From Fratercula arctica (lineage: Eukaryota; Chordata; Aves; Charadriiformes; Alcidae): a stretch of 64,000 nt of DNA. Within the stretch, counting starts at the first letter, position 1. Each line of letters starts with the position of its first letter. Below the pieces are notes generated by a model. The model searched no databases. It had not been told where the DNA came from and worked only from the letters and a program-made list of their open reading frames with translations. Below are positions 39,171 to 52,031 of this stretch, in pieces. The DNA lies in contig CANTUZ010000007.1 of the NCBI GenBank assembly GCA_947846985.1, forward strand, positions 34,662,355 through 34,726,354, in the 5' to 3' direction. A program made the position numbers and the translations under genes.

Positions 39171-39341
39171 CATTCTCCTTAAGAATTCTCTATGCGGAAG
39201 AAAAATTGACTGAAATGTATTGCAAATCAAACAATGCCATTTGTAAGCCTCCGCTTGCAGAAGTTAATTATTATTTATACACTGGAGCGTCTGTAACAGC
39301 CTCAAAAGTTATAGCAAGGAAAGAGGGTGAACTTCACCCTG
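39171..39341 (+). CDS. putative internal exon (171 nt), unidentified
   Basis: The acceptor is TGCTGCTTGTTTGTCAG and the donor CCCTG|GTAAGA. One frame is open for the full 56 codons, entering and leaving in phase 1. It contains LYAEEKLTEMYCKSNNAICK, and further on NYYLYTGASVTASKVIA, then ARKEGELHP at the end. The other two frames stop early. Phase 1 entry fits an upstream exon ending in G|, such as 21463 or 24136, but not 30205, which ends in phase 0. An inner GTAAGC near 39244 is a possible alternative donor in the same phase. The product is not recognised. Fifty-odd open codons with good edges are suggestive, not conclusive. Confidence 0.3.
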
Positions 39342-41837
39342 GTAAGAGGTGCAGTCAAAGCAATGTTGGTGGAAATTAGCTACAAACATTCACGTCTCTG
39401 AGGTTGCTATTAGTACACTGAATGTATGCTTGGAAAGTCTGTGTTGGGTCTGATTTTGTTCTAATTTAAAGTAGTTTTGCCCTTGATTTTTACCCATTCA
39501 CCTTGGCAATGCAGCTAAATTACTGTAATGATCGGTTGTCTCTCTTTGTCTGCTCATGCGTGCTACTTCCTTGCTCTAGCCCTAGTGCTTGTCTGAGATC
39601 TTGAACTAAATTATGAAGAAAAAAAAAAAATCTTGGAGGAGAAGGAAAAAAAAGAAAAAAGAATTGTCTCATGTTAGTTCAGCTTCCTGAACACCACCTC
39701 TGCAGGACCAGTGAGTGCACAGGGGAGGGGGCAGGGAATAACAGTTGACAGCTGGGGAAGACCAGGAGTTGGAGAATTCACTCGTCTTGCAGCTAGCTAT
39801 TAAATTTGTCTGACATTAGGCTTGAAGTGCCCTTTTCAAGAATTACAGTTTGGATTTATAGTAACTTCTTAGAGGCTAGTTAAAATTAGGCTTCAAACTC
39901 TTTTGTCACTTAATGCACACAAATCTGATTGTGATTGGATATTTAATTACCTAATACATAAATACCCTTCCACAGTACACACATATGAAGGAGCACAAGA
40001 ACTGCCCAGGTGAAATCGTACTGCAGTTGTAAAAGTCATATCTGAAAATATTTAGAGATGAGATATGGAAGTGAAAGGCACTGCTTAATGTAGAAAATTT
40101 GTTGCTGTAGAAAATCTACAGCAACAGGGAGGGCGGGAAGTTATCGGTGTGCTTTAAATTAATGGGGGTACATGCTCTTAAGCTGGCTGTGCCTGTTTCA
40201 AATATTAATAGATTAATGAGATAATTTTCAGTCTTCTCACTAATTCAGAGTTTCAAAGGTCTGCCTTGTGGTAGGCTCTTCACAGATCTCGGCTCAGGCT
40301 TGGCTCGAACTCTGCTGAGCAATGTCCTGTCTGACCAGGGCATGATCTCCCCTTTTGGGAAAGGGATTCTCTCCAGTCGTACCTTTGCTAGTTTACTCTG
40401 TCTCTGCATTATGCATAAATGCAGGACGCACCCAACAGCACAGTGCTTGCCATGGGCTCTGTTGCCTGGCTTGGTGCATTGCCTTTTTTCAAAAGGAAAG
40501 AGAATGGAGTGAGCATCCAGGGGTCTGCAGAGCCTGGGGAGCCGAGCTCTCCTATATTTCTTTGCATGCACCTGGTAACAGGGAAGCGTAAAATGGTGCC
40601 ATGCACTAGCCACCATACACATCAAAATCCAAACACCAAAACCAAGCAATCCTGCTTTTAGTTGTGCCAAAGGTAAATATGACAGCATGACCAGTCACAA
40701 TGAAATGAAGAGAAAAAGATTTTATATTCTTGCGCTTTGTGAGTTTTTCTATACATTGACTCATGTGCTTATTCTGTGGACAAAGACAGGTTTTCCTTTC
40801 TGATGTGTCAAGTGTCAGCCTAAGTACAAGGAACTAAATAAAACAGGGGTTTGGGTGCCTAAGGATGCCAATAAGTTCCTGGAGTGCAATGGGAATTAGG
40901 TGGCCTCTGTGAGAATTGATAAATGGCTCTCCATGCGTATAGTCAGTGGAGACACATGGACACAGTTCTAACTCTAGCCCTAAATTCACATGCATCTGTC
41001 CAGCTTAAGGCAAATTGTAACATAAAGGTAGTTTTCACTGGCTGGTAGCGTTGCCAAGTTACCTACCATGTAGATTCTCTGAAATTGCTATCTTGGTGGT
41101 AGTAAGCAGACAGGAGTACAGGAGTACAAAGTACACAACAGCAAAGGAAAGCAGACCACACGGCCATGGCCCAGAGGAGGCATAAAAGCTTTTTTTCCTG
41201 ATCATATAGTCAGATCTGTGTTAGTTGATCATTGAAGCTGTATCACAGTGACTTTCTATGGTTATTTAATGCAAAACCCAGGACACCATAGAGTGTGCAG
41301 AACCCATTAAAAGCAACATTTGGAAAAATGAGTGTGGTACTATACAGCTTTTGAAATTGCTTTTCATGAGTTATCTCTTGCTAATCAAATAGAACCTGCG
41401 AGGGAATAAAAAGAACCAAGCAGGATGTGACAGGTACTTAGCTTAAGAAGAAAATTGGCATATCTGTGTTATTGTTTTCTACTACAGTAAAAATCAGAAC
41501 ACCCTTACAAATGATTTTTCTGTACTCTACACTCAAGTGGGAAATCTATAGTTTGCCATTTAAAGACATTCCATGCTTCCCTCCTTTCCCCCTAATTAAC
41601 GTCAGGTGCAGCTGCCTCCTTATCTCTTACCTACTGGCTATTACATTGTGGTATATGTTTGTGGATTTTTGTTTTGTGGGGATGATATTTTGCTTTATGC
41701 ACACAGAGAGATATAAGGCTGTGTTGTGGCTTAGGACCAGAAATGCACAGGTATACGTGCAAAGGTGTCAGTAGCTTTCTCTGGGTGCAGATACAGCATT
41801 CTACCAATATGTCTGACACTTTTCTGCTTTCTCCCAG

Positions 41838-41884
41838 TGTTGGAGAATCTTCCAGAGATATTTGCGGGGAGGCGGTGTGATGGG
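41838..41884 (+). CDS. weak candidate exon (47 nt)
   Basis: The acceptor TTTTCTGCTTTCTCCCAG is strong and the donor GGG|GTAAGG moderate. Two frames are open. Entering in phase 1 gives LENLPEIFAGRRCDG and leaves in phase 0; entering in phase 0 leaves in phase 2. Because two frames work and the segment is short, phase gives little support. It could follow 39341 (phase 1) or 30205 (phase 0). Confidence 0.18.
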
Positions 41885-42404
41885 GTAAGGTGTAGCTGTA
41901 GTGCCGAGCAGCCACCAGGCAGATTGCATCTTTCCCTAGTGATGACTTCTGCAGTGAAGGCACAGCATGGGGTCTAGAGCCATCAAGTTCGTAAGCCTGC
42001 GTGAACAAGGACTGCATAGCTGTAACGCTGAGGCTGCCATACAGACTTGAGCTGCAATCTTTTGTAAGAATAAGTAATCTGGCCAGTTAAATCATTACCC
42101 AGTCTCCAGGTTCCTACATCACAAGACAGAGCAGACAGACAGGCAGGTAGCCATGTCCATGTCCTCTGTAAGGTATGCAGACCCTGAATTTTGCCTGCCC
42201 AGAGAGGACCCTGCAGAGCATAATTACAGACTTTACTGAGTTTGTAGTCAGAATTGAAATCCGATTTAGTGATTATTACAGTCACTGTTTGTCTTCACCT
42301 GGAAAATGTTATATCTCAAATATGAGCAGAATGATGCTGAGAGCATGCCTCACATGACTAAGATGAAAAGCTCTTCAACAGAAAAACAACTTCAGCCCCC
42401 TATA

Positions 42405-42448
42405 TATTTTTATATATATATACGTGTGTGTATATATATATAAAAATA
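42405..42448. repeat. perfect AT inverted repeat (18-bp arms)
   Basis: Arms at 42405-42422 and 42431-42448 are exact reverse complements, made of T/A runs and TA dinucleotides. They are separated by the eight-base loop CGTGTGTG. It can form a hairpin or cruciform and lies within a TA/GT microsatellite. Confidence 0.9.
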
Positions 42449-45400
42449 AATAAAAGTCTAAACAGAACTTTATAGATGACATATTGGCAAAACACTGCCA
42501 GAATAAATTTTTATGTGGGTATAAAAATATGCTCAGTGGGTGTAAATTTTATATGCATTTCAAAATCTAAACTTGACAAATTGATGGGTTTGCAGGGCAT
42601 ATCTATATTCTTTTTTTTTTTTAAGGTGATAAAAAATTCAAGAGGTGTAGGCTTAGATAAAAATAAATGTGATCACATAATGTATTTGATTTAATTTATG
42701 AAGCACTACCTGTCCTCCTCCTTTAACAGGCTACTCAAGACATGTTAAAATGCTCTAATGCTATGAGTATATGAGTTTATTGCCTGAGAATGTTAATGCA
42801 TTCATTAACATTAAGTGCTGTCCTTGGTTATAAGTGTAGATGGCACTTTTGTACCACTATTTACCTGTGCTTGCTGTTATTCACTGTTCTTTTGCTTCCT
42901 TCCCAGCTCTGATGCTGTCCAGTTACAGTTTCTTTACCTTGACAGCTCCTATTAGCAGCTGCTATTGTACACCTGTGCTGGGATTGTAAAGAGAGAGCCT
43001 TCTTGCATCCTTTCCCTGGTCTTTTTACCCCTTTTTGCATAGCACTTTTCTTTCAGTTATAGCCTTGATTCTATAAGAAACATGTTGGAGTACTTATCTT
43101 CACTAATGCATAGTGGTCTTTCTACACATTTTTGTTACGCTTATCTGACTGGGGTAAAACATGTCTACCTAACTAAGCTTTATATTTTGGACTGTCCTAG
43201 GACAGCTTTCACTGGGAGCCAAAAGCTCCCAAAGAGAAATGATACAGGCTTTCTTGGCCTGCTTAAGTTCATAAACTTTCAACTTTCAGATGCCAAAAGT
43301 ACATGAAATCTGCATTCACCATGCAGTCACCCCAGGATCATGTATATTAGCAGGCTCACCGGGTACTGTATCAGCCTCTTGTCTTCCCTGACACATCAGA
43401 GCTCCACTGCAGGACGAGTGGAGCCAAGGTTTCTTTTTTGTCACCAGATGAAGCACTGGTACGGGGTTAAATAACAGTCTCAGTAAGCAAAATGCTTTTG
43501 AATCCTGATAAGGTCTTGTGACCAATGTCAGCATCTCTAATACGGTCTATAAAGTGTCCTGGAAATTGATATCAAGTGCTTGCTTCTGGCTGTAAACACC
43601 TCTTTTCTTATCTGGCACTGAAAAATCAGAAGAGGAGACTGTGCTAATGGAAGAGTGTACTTCACCGCCAGAACTGCAGATGCAGTATTAAGTGGATACA
43701 CAATATTTGTAGCATTTCACAGTAATTATTAATGTCTCTTTTACACTCTTGTGCTCTGAACTCTTGCTGCTTCACTGCTCTAAGCCTTCCACATCAGAAA
43801 TATTTGTGATCATATTGCCTGTAATAGTGTATCAGTTCCAGGAAATAATTATGGTTGTTTGGATGGGATATGACTGATGGCTGAGCAGACTTCAAACTGG
43901 TAGCTGCACACCTCCACCTGACAAAGCTTAGCTTTGAGCTGGGGGGGACAGGAAAACATCAGGCAGTGCCTTGAACAGCAAAGGGGGTTTGGAAAATGCA
44001 ATTTTATTTGTGGAAAGCCGCCAGAGTATACAGTCTGCATGGCTGCAAGACAGGCTCACTGTTAGAAAAGACTGGCAGTGAGAAATTGCAACCAGGGTGA
44101 ACACATCGTTTATACCCTCCAGCTAGTACATATCCTGGGACAGATGTTTGATGGAAAGTGTGTGCTGGAAAGAAGATGAAATAAACAAACATTATTCATT
44201 CAGAAGGCGATGATGAGAATTATGAAGCTGGTGGAGGGTGCGAGGGTCAGTAAAAGTTAATTTGGAAAACTCATCTTTGCCAAAATGAAACAATTAGAGT
44301 ATCTAGAGAAAGCATGGCTATGTTGGAAAAAGGAAATATTCTTGGCAGACACACGATCATATTCTGCACACTTCTATTTATGAGCAAATGGCCTAATGTG
44401 ATGTTGAATTATTGAATCTTCTCAGTTAATTTGCTTCTAAACAATCTATAAAGTCTAAAAAAGTGATTGGATAGAGTTTAATTTTACGTAGAGTCTGTTT
44501 TGAGCAGTTTAGTTGTTTATGTCTAAACATATTTGCTCTATGATCCCCATCTTAAGACATCAACGTCAGCAGGAATCATGTAACTGATTTAAGAGTATTA
44601 GATCAGGTCTTATATATTTCTCTTCAGGACATATCTGTAGACTTTGTTAATAAATTACTTTGCACTTGGGTAATCTTAACACTGCAAACTCAATATAGCT
44701 TTGGGAGAGGGAGGTGAATTCTGTTCTGCTTCACGTACAAATGAAACCATGAGTTAAGTACTAATTCTTTATTATTGATTACTCAATACTCGTTGGTAGT
44801 GATTTTTGTGAAATGGGGTAGAAATACCACTTCATTTTCAGTTCCCAGGTTGCATTCATAGTTGATAGTTAAAGCAAAAGTAGAACAACCACAACAAAAC
44901 AGACTTGTAAGCTGAACACCTTTTATGCAGAAGTAAAAGAAAAGATTCATCCAATACTAGCTCATAAAGTGTACCAGTATTTTAAGAAAGGGTTTTAGGT
45001 AGTTTGGAGAACCAAGATTTGGTGCAAGAATGTAATCTTGTTATCATACTTGTTTCTGAAATGAAGCATCACATGCCTAATTCTTTCATGCACATCAGCA
45101 TGGTCTCTAAAGATACTCTTGCGGATTGGCACCTGTTATTTTCTGTGTGTAGAGAACAAAGATGTCTTAACTGGCTTACTGGAGCACTTGGCTAGTTTTA
45201 TGATATCATTTGCAATCATGAGATACATATATTAACAATTTCTTGTTGTTATTTTTATGTTTGGCTCCATGCATTCTGGACTGCGAACTAATCTGGAGAA
45301 TGCCTCAGGATGTGAAAATCTTAGAATAATGACAAAGCTCATTACAGGCTAGAAAGACAATGTGTATGAGAGGAGATTCTACCTTTTCCTCTTATTTTGG

Positions 45401-47050
45401 TCTGGGTTTGGTTTTTTTTGAGAGATAGAGGGAGGGAAAAAAGGATATGGTTAGGCTAAAATATCAAGGTCAGTAAGTCACCAATGACAGGTTAGATCAA
45501 TACGTGCTAAATTTAGAGTTTTAGTAGAAGTGGAAAAGAACCCGCAGAAACATTTCTATTTTGTCTGTAGAAGGAAAGGAATGTTGGAACCTATAGAATA
45601 AACCCTGCTTGTAGGCATCTGCTGAGAGAAGTATTGAAATTTTGAATGCTGGACTATTTAATGGGAAATCTAATCTGAAGACACTAGAAAAGGGTAGAGC
45701 CTGTTACGACATAGAGGTGTTCAAGAGCAGGGAAGGAGGCATGTAGAATATGAATGACATGACCAGTGTGTTCCTTAGATACATGATATATTGTAGGCTG
45801 TTAAAAAAGGAGGAGGAGACAGATCTCAAGAGCGGAGGAAATGAGTACTGCTTTCAAGACTTCACAATGAGTTATTTTTGGCATCATGCTGCAGAAAGTG
45901 AAATTTTCTGAAAGGTAAAACTTTTGAGCTTGGCTGAGAAAACTGATCAAAGGAGATGCACACATATTTAAAACTGGGACATGGAAATTATTAGTCAGAA
46001 GGGCAAGAATGTGTTTTCCCTCCTTTTGACCCTGTACCACAGAAGAAAGCTCCCAGTAATGTGCAGAGGTAGCTTGTCTAGTGTACCTCCAAGAGAGCAG
46101 GATTTCAAAAGACTGCTTGCTCGGGCTTAAAGTGCATTTTTCTTTGTGCATTGAGTTCAAAGCAAGCCTGAAATTGCAAGCAGAACTCAAAGCCACTGTG
46201 GTTTCACCTCATTTTTACACAGAGCCCATTGAGGTTTGAGTGATTTAATCCTAAAGCTGTAAATCTGGGTAGGTTCGCACAGAACTTAGTAAAAGGTTAT
46301 TTGAAAGAATTGCAAACTCCAAAAGATGTCAGAGAACTTTGGCTGAGCTTGTTACTTGCAAGTAACAGAACAAGAGGTCAGGGGAATTTTCCAGGATTTT
46401 CAAAGTTGCTGGGAAAATTTTTCATAGCTGTGCTTCTATTAAGATTGTGGCCAGCTGCATCGTAGGTTCCTGTATGGGGTCAAAATACTTGTGCTGAATA
46501 GCAGGGGAAATTCATGAATCTTGTTATCTAAAAGTGCCCTTGTTTTCAAAGAGGAGAATAAAGACAAGGCAAAAATGCTAAGCATAGAGTTGTTCTTATA
46601 ATGGTGGTTGTGAACTGAAAAAATAGGAGGAGAGAGTGAGGGGAGTGGAGTGAGTATTTGTATACAAAGTGGTGGAGTAAGAGTTTACAAGAGTCAGTAT
46701 CCTTGGGTTGCAGCTGAGGCTTTAATGTCACTACCTTGATACATTTCCTTGAGTTCTCTTTTTCTGTGACTGCTCGTATAGTGTCAGCTACTTGTTTCCC
46801 AGTTTATATCATGTTATCTGTGAAATATATTTAAATGGCTGCAATGTGGTGCTCATGCTTAGCTCATATTCTGATTAAGTGAAACTTCTTCTTGTGCTCC
46901 ATGTGCTCATGACAATCCCTGCATTTTCCTCTGGCAAAAAAACCCCCTGTGAGATGATTAAATCCTTCTTGGAGTTCAACGCATTTCCCTCTAATGAGCT
47001 CCCCTTCTCTTTCCCTCCTCCCTAGCCCTTTTAAGTCTTCAAATCAGCAG

Positions 47051-47320
47051 TGTCGTGGTTTGGGCTGGGCTGGCCGCTAAAACAAATGACAAATGTTCTC
47101 TAACTTCTCTCCCAAGTGAGAGAAGAATAAGAGGAAGAGAAAACTTATGAGTTGAAAAGAAACTAAACAAATGAAATATTAATAATAAAATAATAAAATG
47201 ACCAGATAATAATATTAATAAGAAAATAATGAAATATATACAATACATACAAAACAGGTATCAAGCTCCTGGGATGACAGTCATGTCACCAGCAGGCACT
47301 TGGAAAGTCCCAGTCAATGT
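47051..47320 (+). mobile_element. LTR-like fragment of an avian endogenous retrovirus
   Basis: It begins with TGTCGTGGTTTGGGCTGG, a start I associate with long terminal repeats common in neoavian genomes. It continues with a GAGAGAAG/GAAGAGAAAACTTATG segment and an AATAAT-rich stretch, then AAACAGGTATCAAGCTCC. The order of these blocks matches my memory of avian ERVL-type LTRs. The 3' boundary is not clear. No gag, pol or env coding sequence flanks it, so it would be a solo or truncated LTR and non-coding. The minus-strand open frame at 47039-47248 merely crosses it. Confidence 0.5.
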
Positions 47321-49929
47321 TGTCTCTATTAACTACTTGCTCATTTATGGTTGTGGAGTATTTCAAAGTTGAAATAGATTTTTTTCTTACTGAGCATGGA
47401 TGTACTGGGACCATGTGGGGAAATGCTTGGTTTGGTCAATGACTGCATTTTCCTCTGTCCTCCACAGAAAAATAAGGAGAAAATAAATTTGAAAAGAATT
47501 ATTTTGTCTTAGAATTATTTTTTTTTTTTCTTTAGAACAAGAACAGAAGCGTTAAATGCAAGTTTAATATTCTGTGTCAAGATGGAAGTCATTTCTATAG
47601 CTTATTCAATTTTAATAAATGTATTTACCTCTTACCTTAATAGCACTATTGTGGCTTTAAGTAGTCTGTAAAACACCTTTAAAAAAGTTACATCTGTTGG
47701 AAAACAAGGATAAATCTTAAGGAAACAGGCACAAAGCTGAGGTGTCAGAATCACTTGCTGTTTCTGAAAATCTTGGTCAAACCTGTCTTCGAATATAGAC
47801 ATGGAGCAGAGGCACAAAATATATGTTTCTTGGGGATAATTTTTGCCTTTAATGACTAAAATAGCTCTTCCAGAAATAGTCATACATTTTGGATCATTAT
47901 CTTTTAATCAAGCTTCTGTGCTACATCTCTAGGAAATTACCACCTACTGGAACAGAGCTACAGAAATACCTTCAGTGTCTTATTAAGTTATTTCAGCCTT
48001 TAAAAAATCCTTTTAAAAGATTGGGATTTTGCTCCCAGTCATGCTGGTATCAATCTTGGCTAACAATACTGGTGTCGGTACAATTAACATCAGCTTGACG
48101 CTGCTGTCAATGATGTCAAAATCTAGCTTAATATCCAAGACTTTCTACCTCAAAAGCCAAATAGATTGTTTCAAAATCTCAGTTATAACTCTGCTGAATT
48201 CTACTTTCTACAGAAAATCTTTCATTACCTTTTAAAATCTATGGGATCTTGTTACAGTAATTGCAGGAGCCTTTCCTTTACACTCATAATCAGTATTGAT
48301 TATAATGTTAGATGAAGAGTCCTCTGGTAGAATAACATTACTGTCTGATTTAATAAGATAATTGCTATCTTTATTCATAAATATTGTGTTTTATTGCTTT
48401 CTGTTAGTATGGCACATGTGGGATTCATAATTTATTTCAATTACACCAGTCATCAGAGAAGCTAGTGAAATGTGATATTAGCAATGCTGCTTTTACTGTA
48501 CCACCATAGATTTTCTGGAAATGGACAGGCCCATCCTCCATGGGGCAAGAACTCTTTTCCTGTCTTTAAAAAGCACCTGATATATCTGCTGATCAGGTCT
48601 AAATAGTAAAGGAAAATTAATCTAGATGGTTTAGGACACTTTCAACCTCAGTACCAGGAATTTGAGCTAAAAAAGAATGGTGGAATGAAGGAGGGAGAGA
48701 AAAATGGGAAATTGAAAGAGAGCAGGCAGAAAACAGGCAGGAAAGAAGAAGAAAGGTGAGAAGAGTCTTAGAGGTGATGAAGAGAACAAAGGCTAAGAAA
48801 GAGAGGTGGTGTGAAGTGCTACGGTAGTAGTAGTAGAACTACAAATACATTTTGTATGGACAAAACACTTTTGCCTGGACAAAAGGACTGGAAGGCAATA
48901 ATAAACAGATGAGAAGAAAAAACTGTTTTCCCTCTGATTGTTACATTTGTGGGCTCACTGAGATTTTCCCCTAATTTACACTTCTCAAGAAATGCAACAC
49001 TACCAAGCTTTATGCAGCTTTACTTCACACCCTCCTAACAAAGCCCATAGTCTCTGAGTCATTTTCTCCCTTTCATCAGACCTCAGAGCTTGTGAAGCTC
49101 AGGCTGAATAATAATGCGCTTGCTGGTGCCTTTCAGATCTATTTTGGGGTCCTATGGGTTCTGTACCTGGATTTTGCTGGGACACAGACTAAAGTCCTTT
49201 CCTTTGACTTGGTCTTGTGTCAGGATCAAAAGCGGCAGTTATGGACCCAAGGTTCATTAGCAGGGACTGTAGGAAGAGGTCAGATATCGAGCATCCAGAG
49301 TTTACAGGAGACTTCTTTAGGGACTACTCTTAGAAGAAAAGTAGAGGAAAATAAGGGTAATTTCAAGGCAGAAAAGAGGGTTATTATTAGATGTGGTGTT
49401 TCTAACGTGCTTAGGCAGCGCTGCAGAGAACTAGTCGCTCCAGTACTCCTCTCTCCTCCCTTTCTTCTTCTGAAGGGCAAAGCCTCTTGAACTCTGTATC
49501 TGGGTTTTGGTGGAATATCTGATAAGACTCTTCCTTCTGTTTTTCCCTGCATTCAGCTTGGCAACTCTCCTTCTTAGTCCTGACATGTAGTTTTTCAATG
49601 GCAATTATAGCAGTAATAGTAATTTGCATGGACAAAAACATTAGGAATATGTGCTTCTGTGCATGCTCTAAAGTAATTTTACAGACTTGGAAATTTTCAG
49701 GTGGACAGCCAGCTCTTCAGAGCTCCTGATCAACAGCACCTCAGAGCACCAACAGGGGTGAACTTGTAGAAACTGTAGTAAATTTTTGTGGCATTATAAT
49801 GAATTGTACTGATAAAACCATGTTTTTCAGGTGGAGCTTGATGAATTGTTAGCATTATACAGCTTTCAGGCAGCCTAATGTAATACCCACTATCTTTTAT
49901 TATTTATAAAAGAGATTTTTTTTGTGTGG

Positions 49930-49945
49930 TTTTTTTTTTTTTTTT
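49930..49945. repeat. poly-T run (16 T)
   Basis: A mononucleotide T-run inside a longer T/G-rich stretch. Confidence 0.85.
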
Positions 49946-52006
49946 ATTGTGCTGGAAAAGATCTCTTTGTTACTCTCTGAAGTTCAGGCAGGTCAGGAGA
50001 GAATACTGGAAATTGAACTTTTCAACCTGATGGCCCCTGCTGTCATGGCAGGCAGCAGTCTGACAGGAACACAAGTTCAGCAATACAGAGCAGTAATGAA
50101 AAATGTGGCTTTGCAACTTTTCTCTGTCCATAACAAAGCTCATCTTTTTGTGCCTACAAGACATTGCATGCAGCACACATTTCAAATTCAGTTAATCTCA
50201 AAATAATTCAAAAATCAAAGAGCTTATTCAACCATCAAGACATACCAGATTGACTCACTGTGTATTCATGGAGGGGATAGCAGAGAGAAAAAGAATTCAA
50301 TATCAGAATCAGTAGAAGCAGCACTACTTTTTCTTTGGTCTAAATTGTTTTTAGACCACACAAGCACACTATGAATACTAAAAGAGGTACCAAAAGAATA
50401 TTTTATGATTGCAGTGTTTGCATTACACATCTAGGAATAAAATTCACAAAGGTGGCAGTGGTACATATGTGCACATGCTCTTTCTGCCTCACTGCAAGAA
50501 CTTGCATATTTTTAACATTATTTCAGGGCTGTGTATACACCTGCTGTCAGCACACACCTGACACCCAAATCCAGTGTCAAAGAGCATGTGCACAGGCAGC
50601 TGATGGGCTAAGAGATTTTGCTGTGATAATAGTATTTGCTTACCCAGTTTCAGTGTTTCCTGGTTTGAATGTTGCATGGAGAATAATTCAGACACTGTTA
50701 GAAAAAGCATTGTTGCTGCCAAATTAATATGTATTTATGACGGGGCACCTGCTAGAGATAGACAGTGCCTATAGAGGGTGAAGGTATATGAATGGCAGTG
50801 TCTTGTTAAGTAAAAGAATGTATTTACCCGTAAAGTGTGTCAGGATGCAAGACTGCACCTCAGATTAACAGCATGGTCCCATGGACCCCAGTGCTGCTCT
50901 ATGCCACTCAGCAGGGAGTGAGTGGCGTCAGCACGTGGTTCAGGTCACTGAGACTAGGACCAAGAGCTATGGGAAGCGGGGGGCAATGAAGTAGAGGAGC
51001 CCGTCCTTGTAGCTGAGCACAGGGAATACCTGGGATCCCATGGGCACCCTTGGTTGTGCTACTTGCTTAATGCTCAGTTTAGGCTGAGATGTTGTAGGAC
51101 ATGTGAATCAAAAGCTCCCCTCACTGCTCCACCTAACACTTCTTCTGAGCAAGAACAGATTATTTGGCAATAAATTGCTCACATCTCTTAGGCTCTAAAT
51201 TTATGTCATTCCCATTTTATCTTTTATATGCATTTTAGCTTTCCAGACACTGAACACTGAATTGCTGCAGACACACAACCTAGTTCCACCATTCTCCTGC
51301 ATGAAGTGTGAAGGGCTTTTATTCTTGAAACTTGTAGACAGTTGAATAAACTAATTTCTTTCACCTGTTAGTTATTGAGGCTTTGTTTGTCTTTGCACAG
51401 CAGAATGTAATCCAATCTAAGTCAATTACAGACCCCTCTTTTAATTGTCAGTCAAACAGTGAAGATGGTGACAGTCATGAAACACTTACCTTTATTCAAT
51501 AGGGAAAGGTGCCGGCACCAAGGTAAAAGTCATGATGTGACATGAGATGACTTCGATTTCCATGGAGACTTCACCAGGGTGATGCTTGCGGAATTGGGGT
51601 CACATGGTAACCATTTAACCAGCTAACAGCTGAAAAAAAATCACAAACCCCATATGATTTCTGTGTAACCTGGAAAGATGATTCTTCTTTCCTTCACATA
51701 TTTCATGCAGTAATTCATTACTGAATGGTGGGGCTGCTGTGGGATAAAGATTCTAAAGTTCTGCTTGAAGCAGGAGCTCTTGGGTCATGTGACTGTTTGA
51801 ATAAACTATTTCACTACCTTCTAGCCCACTCAGTAATGGGGAGAAAAAGATTTGGGAGTACGACTTAATTGTACTTTCAAGAGGAATAGTGTTTTAAGAA
51901 TAGGTAGATTCTACTAGGTCTAGATAGGTCTGCTTCTCTGTCCTGTCTGTGGCAGTGACCAAATATCAAGAGTTACAGGGAAAATATGGTGTGGTTTTTT
52001 TGTTTG

Positions 52007-52031
52007 TTTTTTTTTTTTTTTTTTTTTTTTT
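52007..52031. repeat. poly-T run (25 T)
   Basis: The longest homopolymer of the window, preceded by TTTTTTTGTTTG. It may be the tail of an unrecognised minus-strand retroposon or a simple repeat. Confidence 0.9.

Noticed and set aside
49092..49490. 132-codon open frame with internal acceptor-like AG near 49232
   Set aside because: There is no consensus donor before the stop, the composition is random-looking, and its length is within the range of chance frames here.
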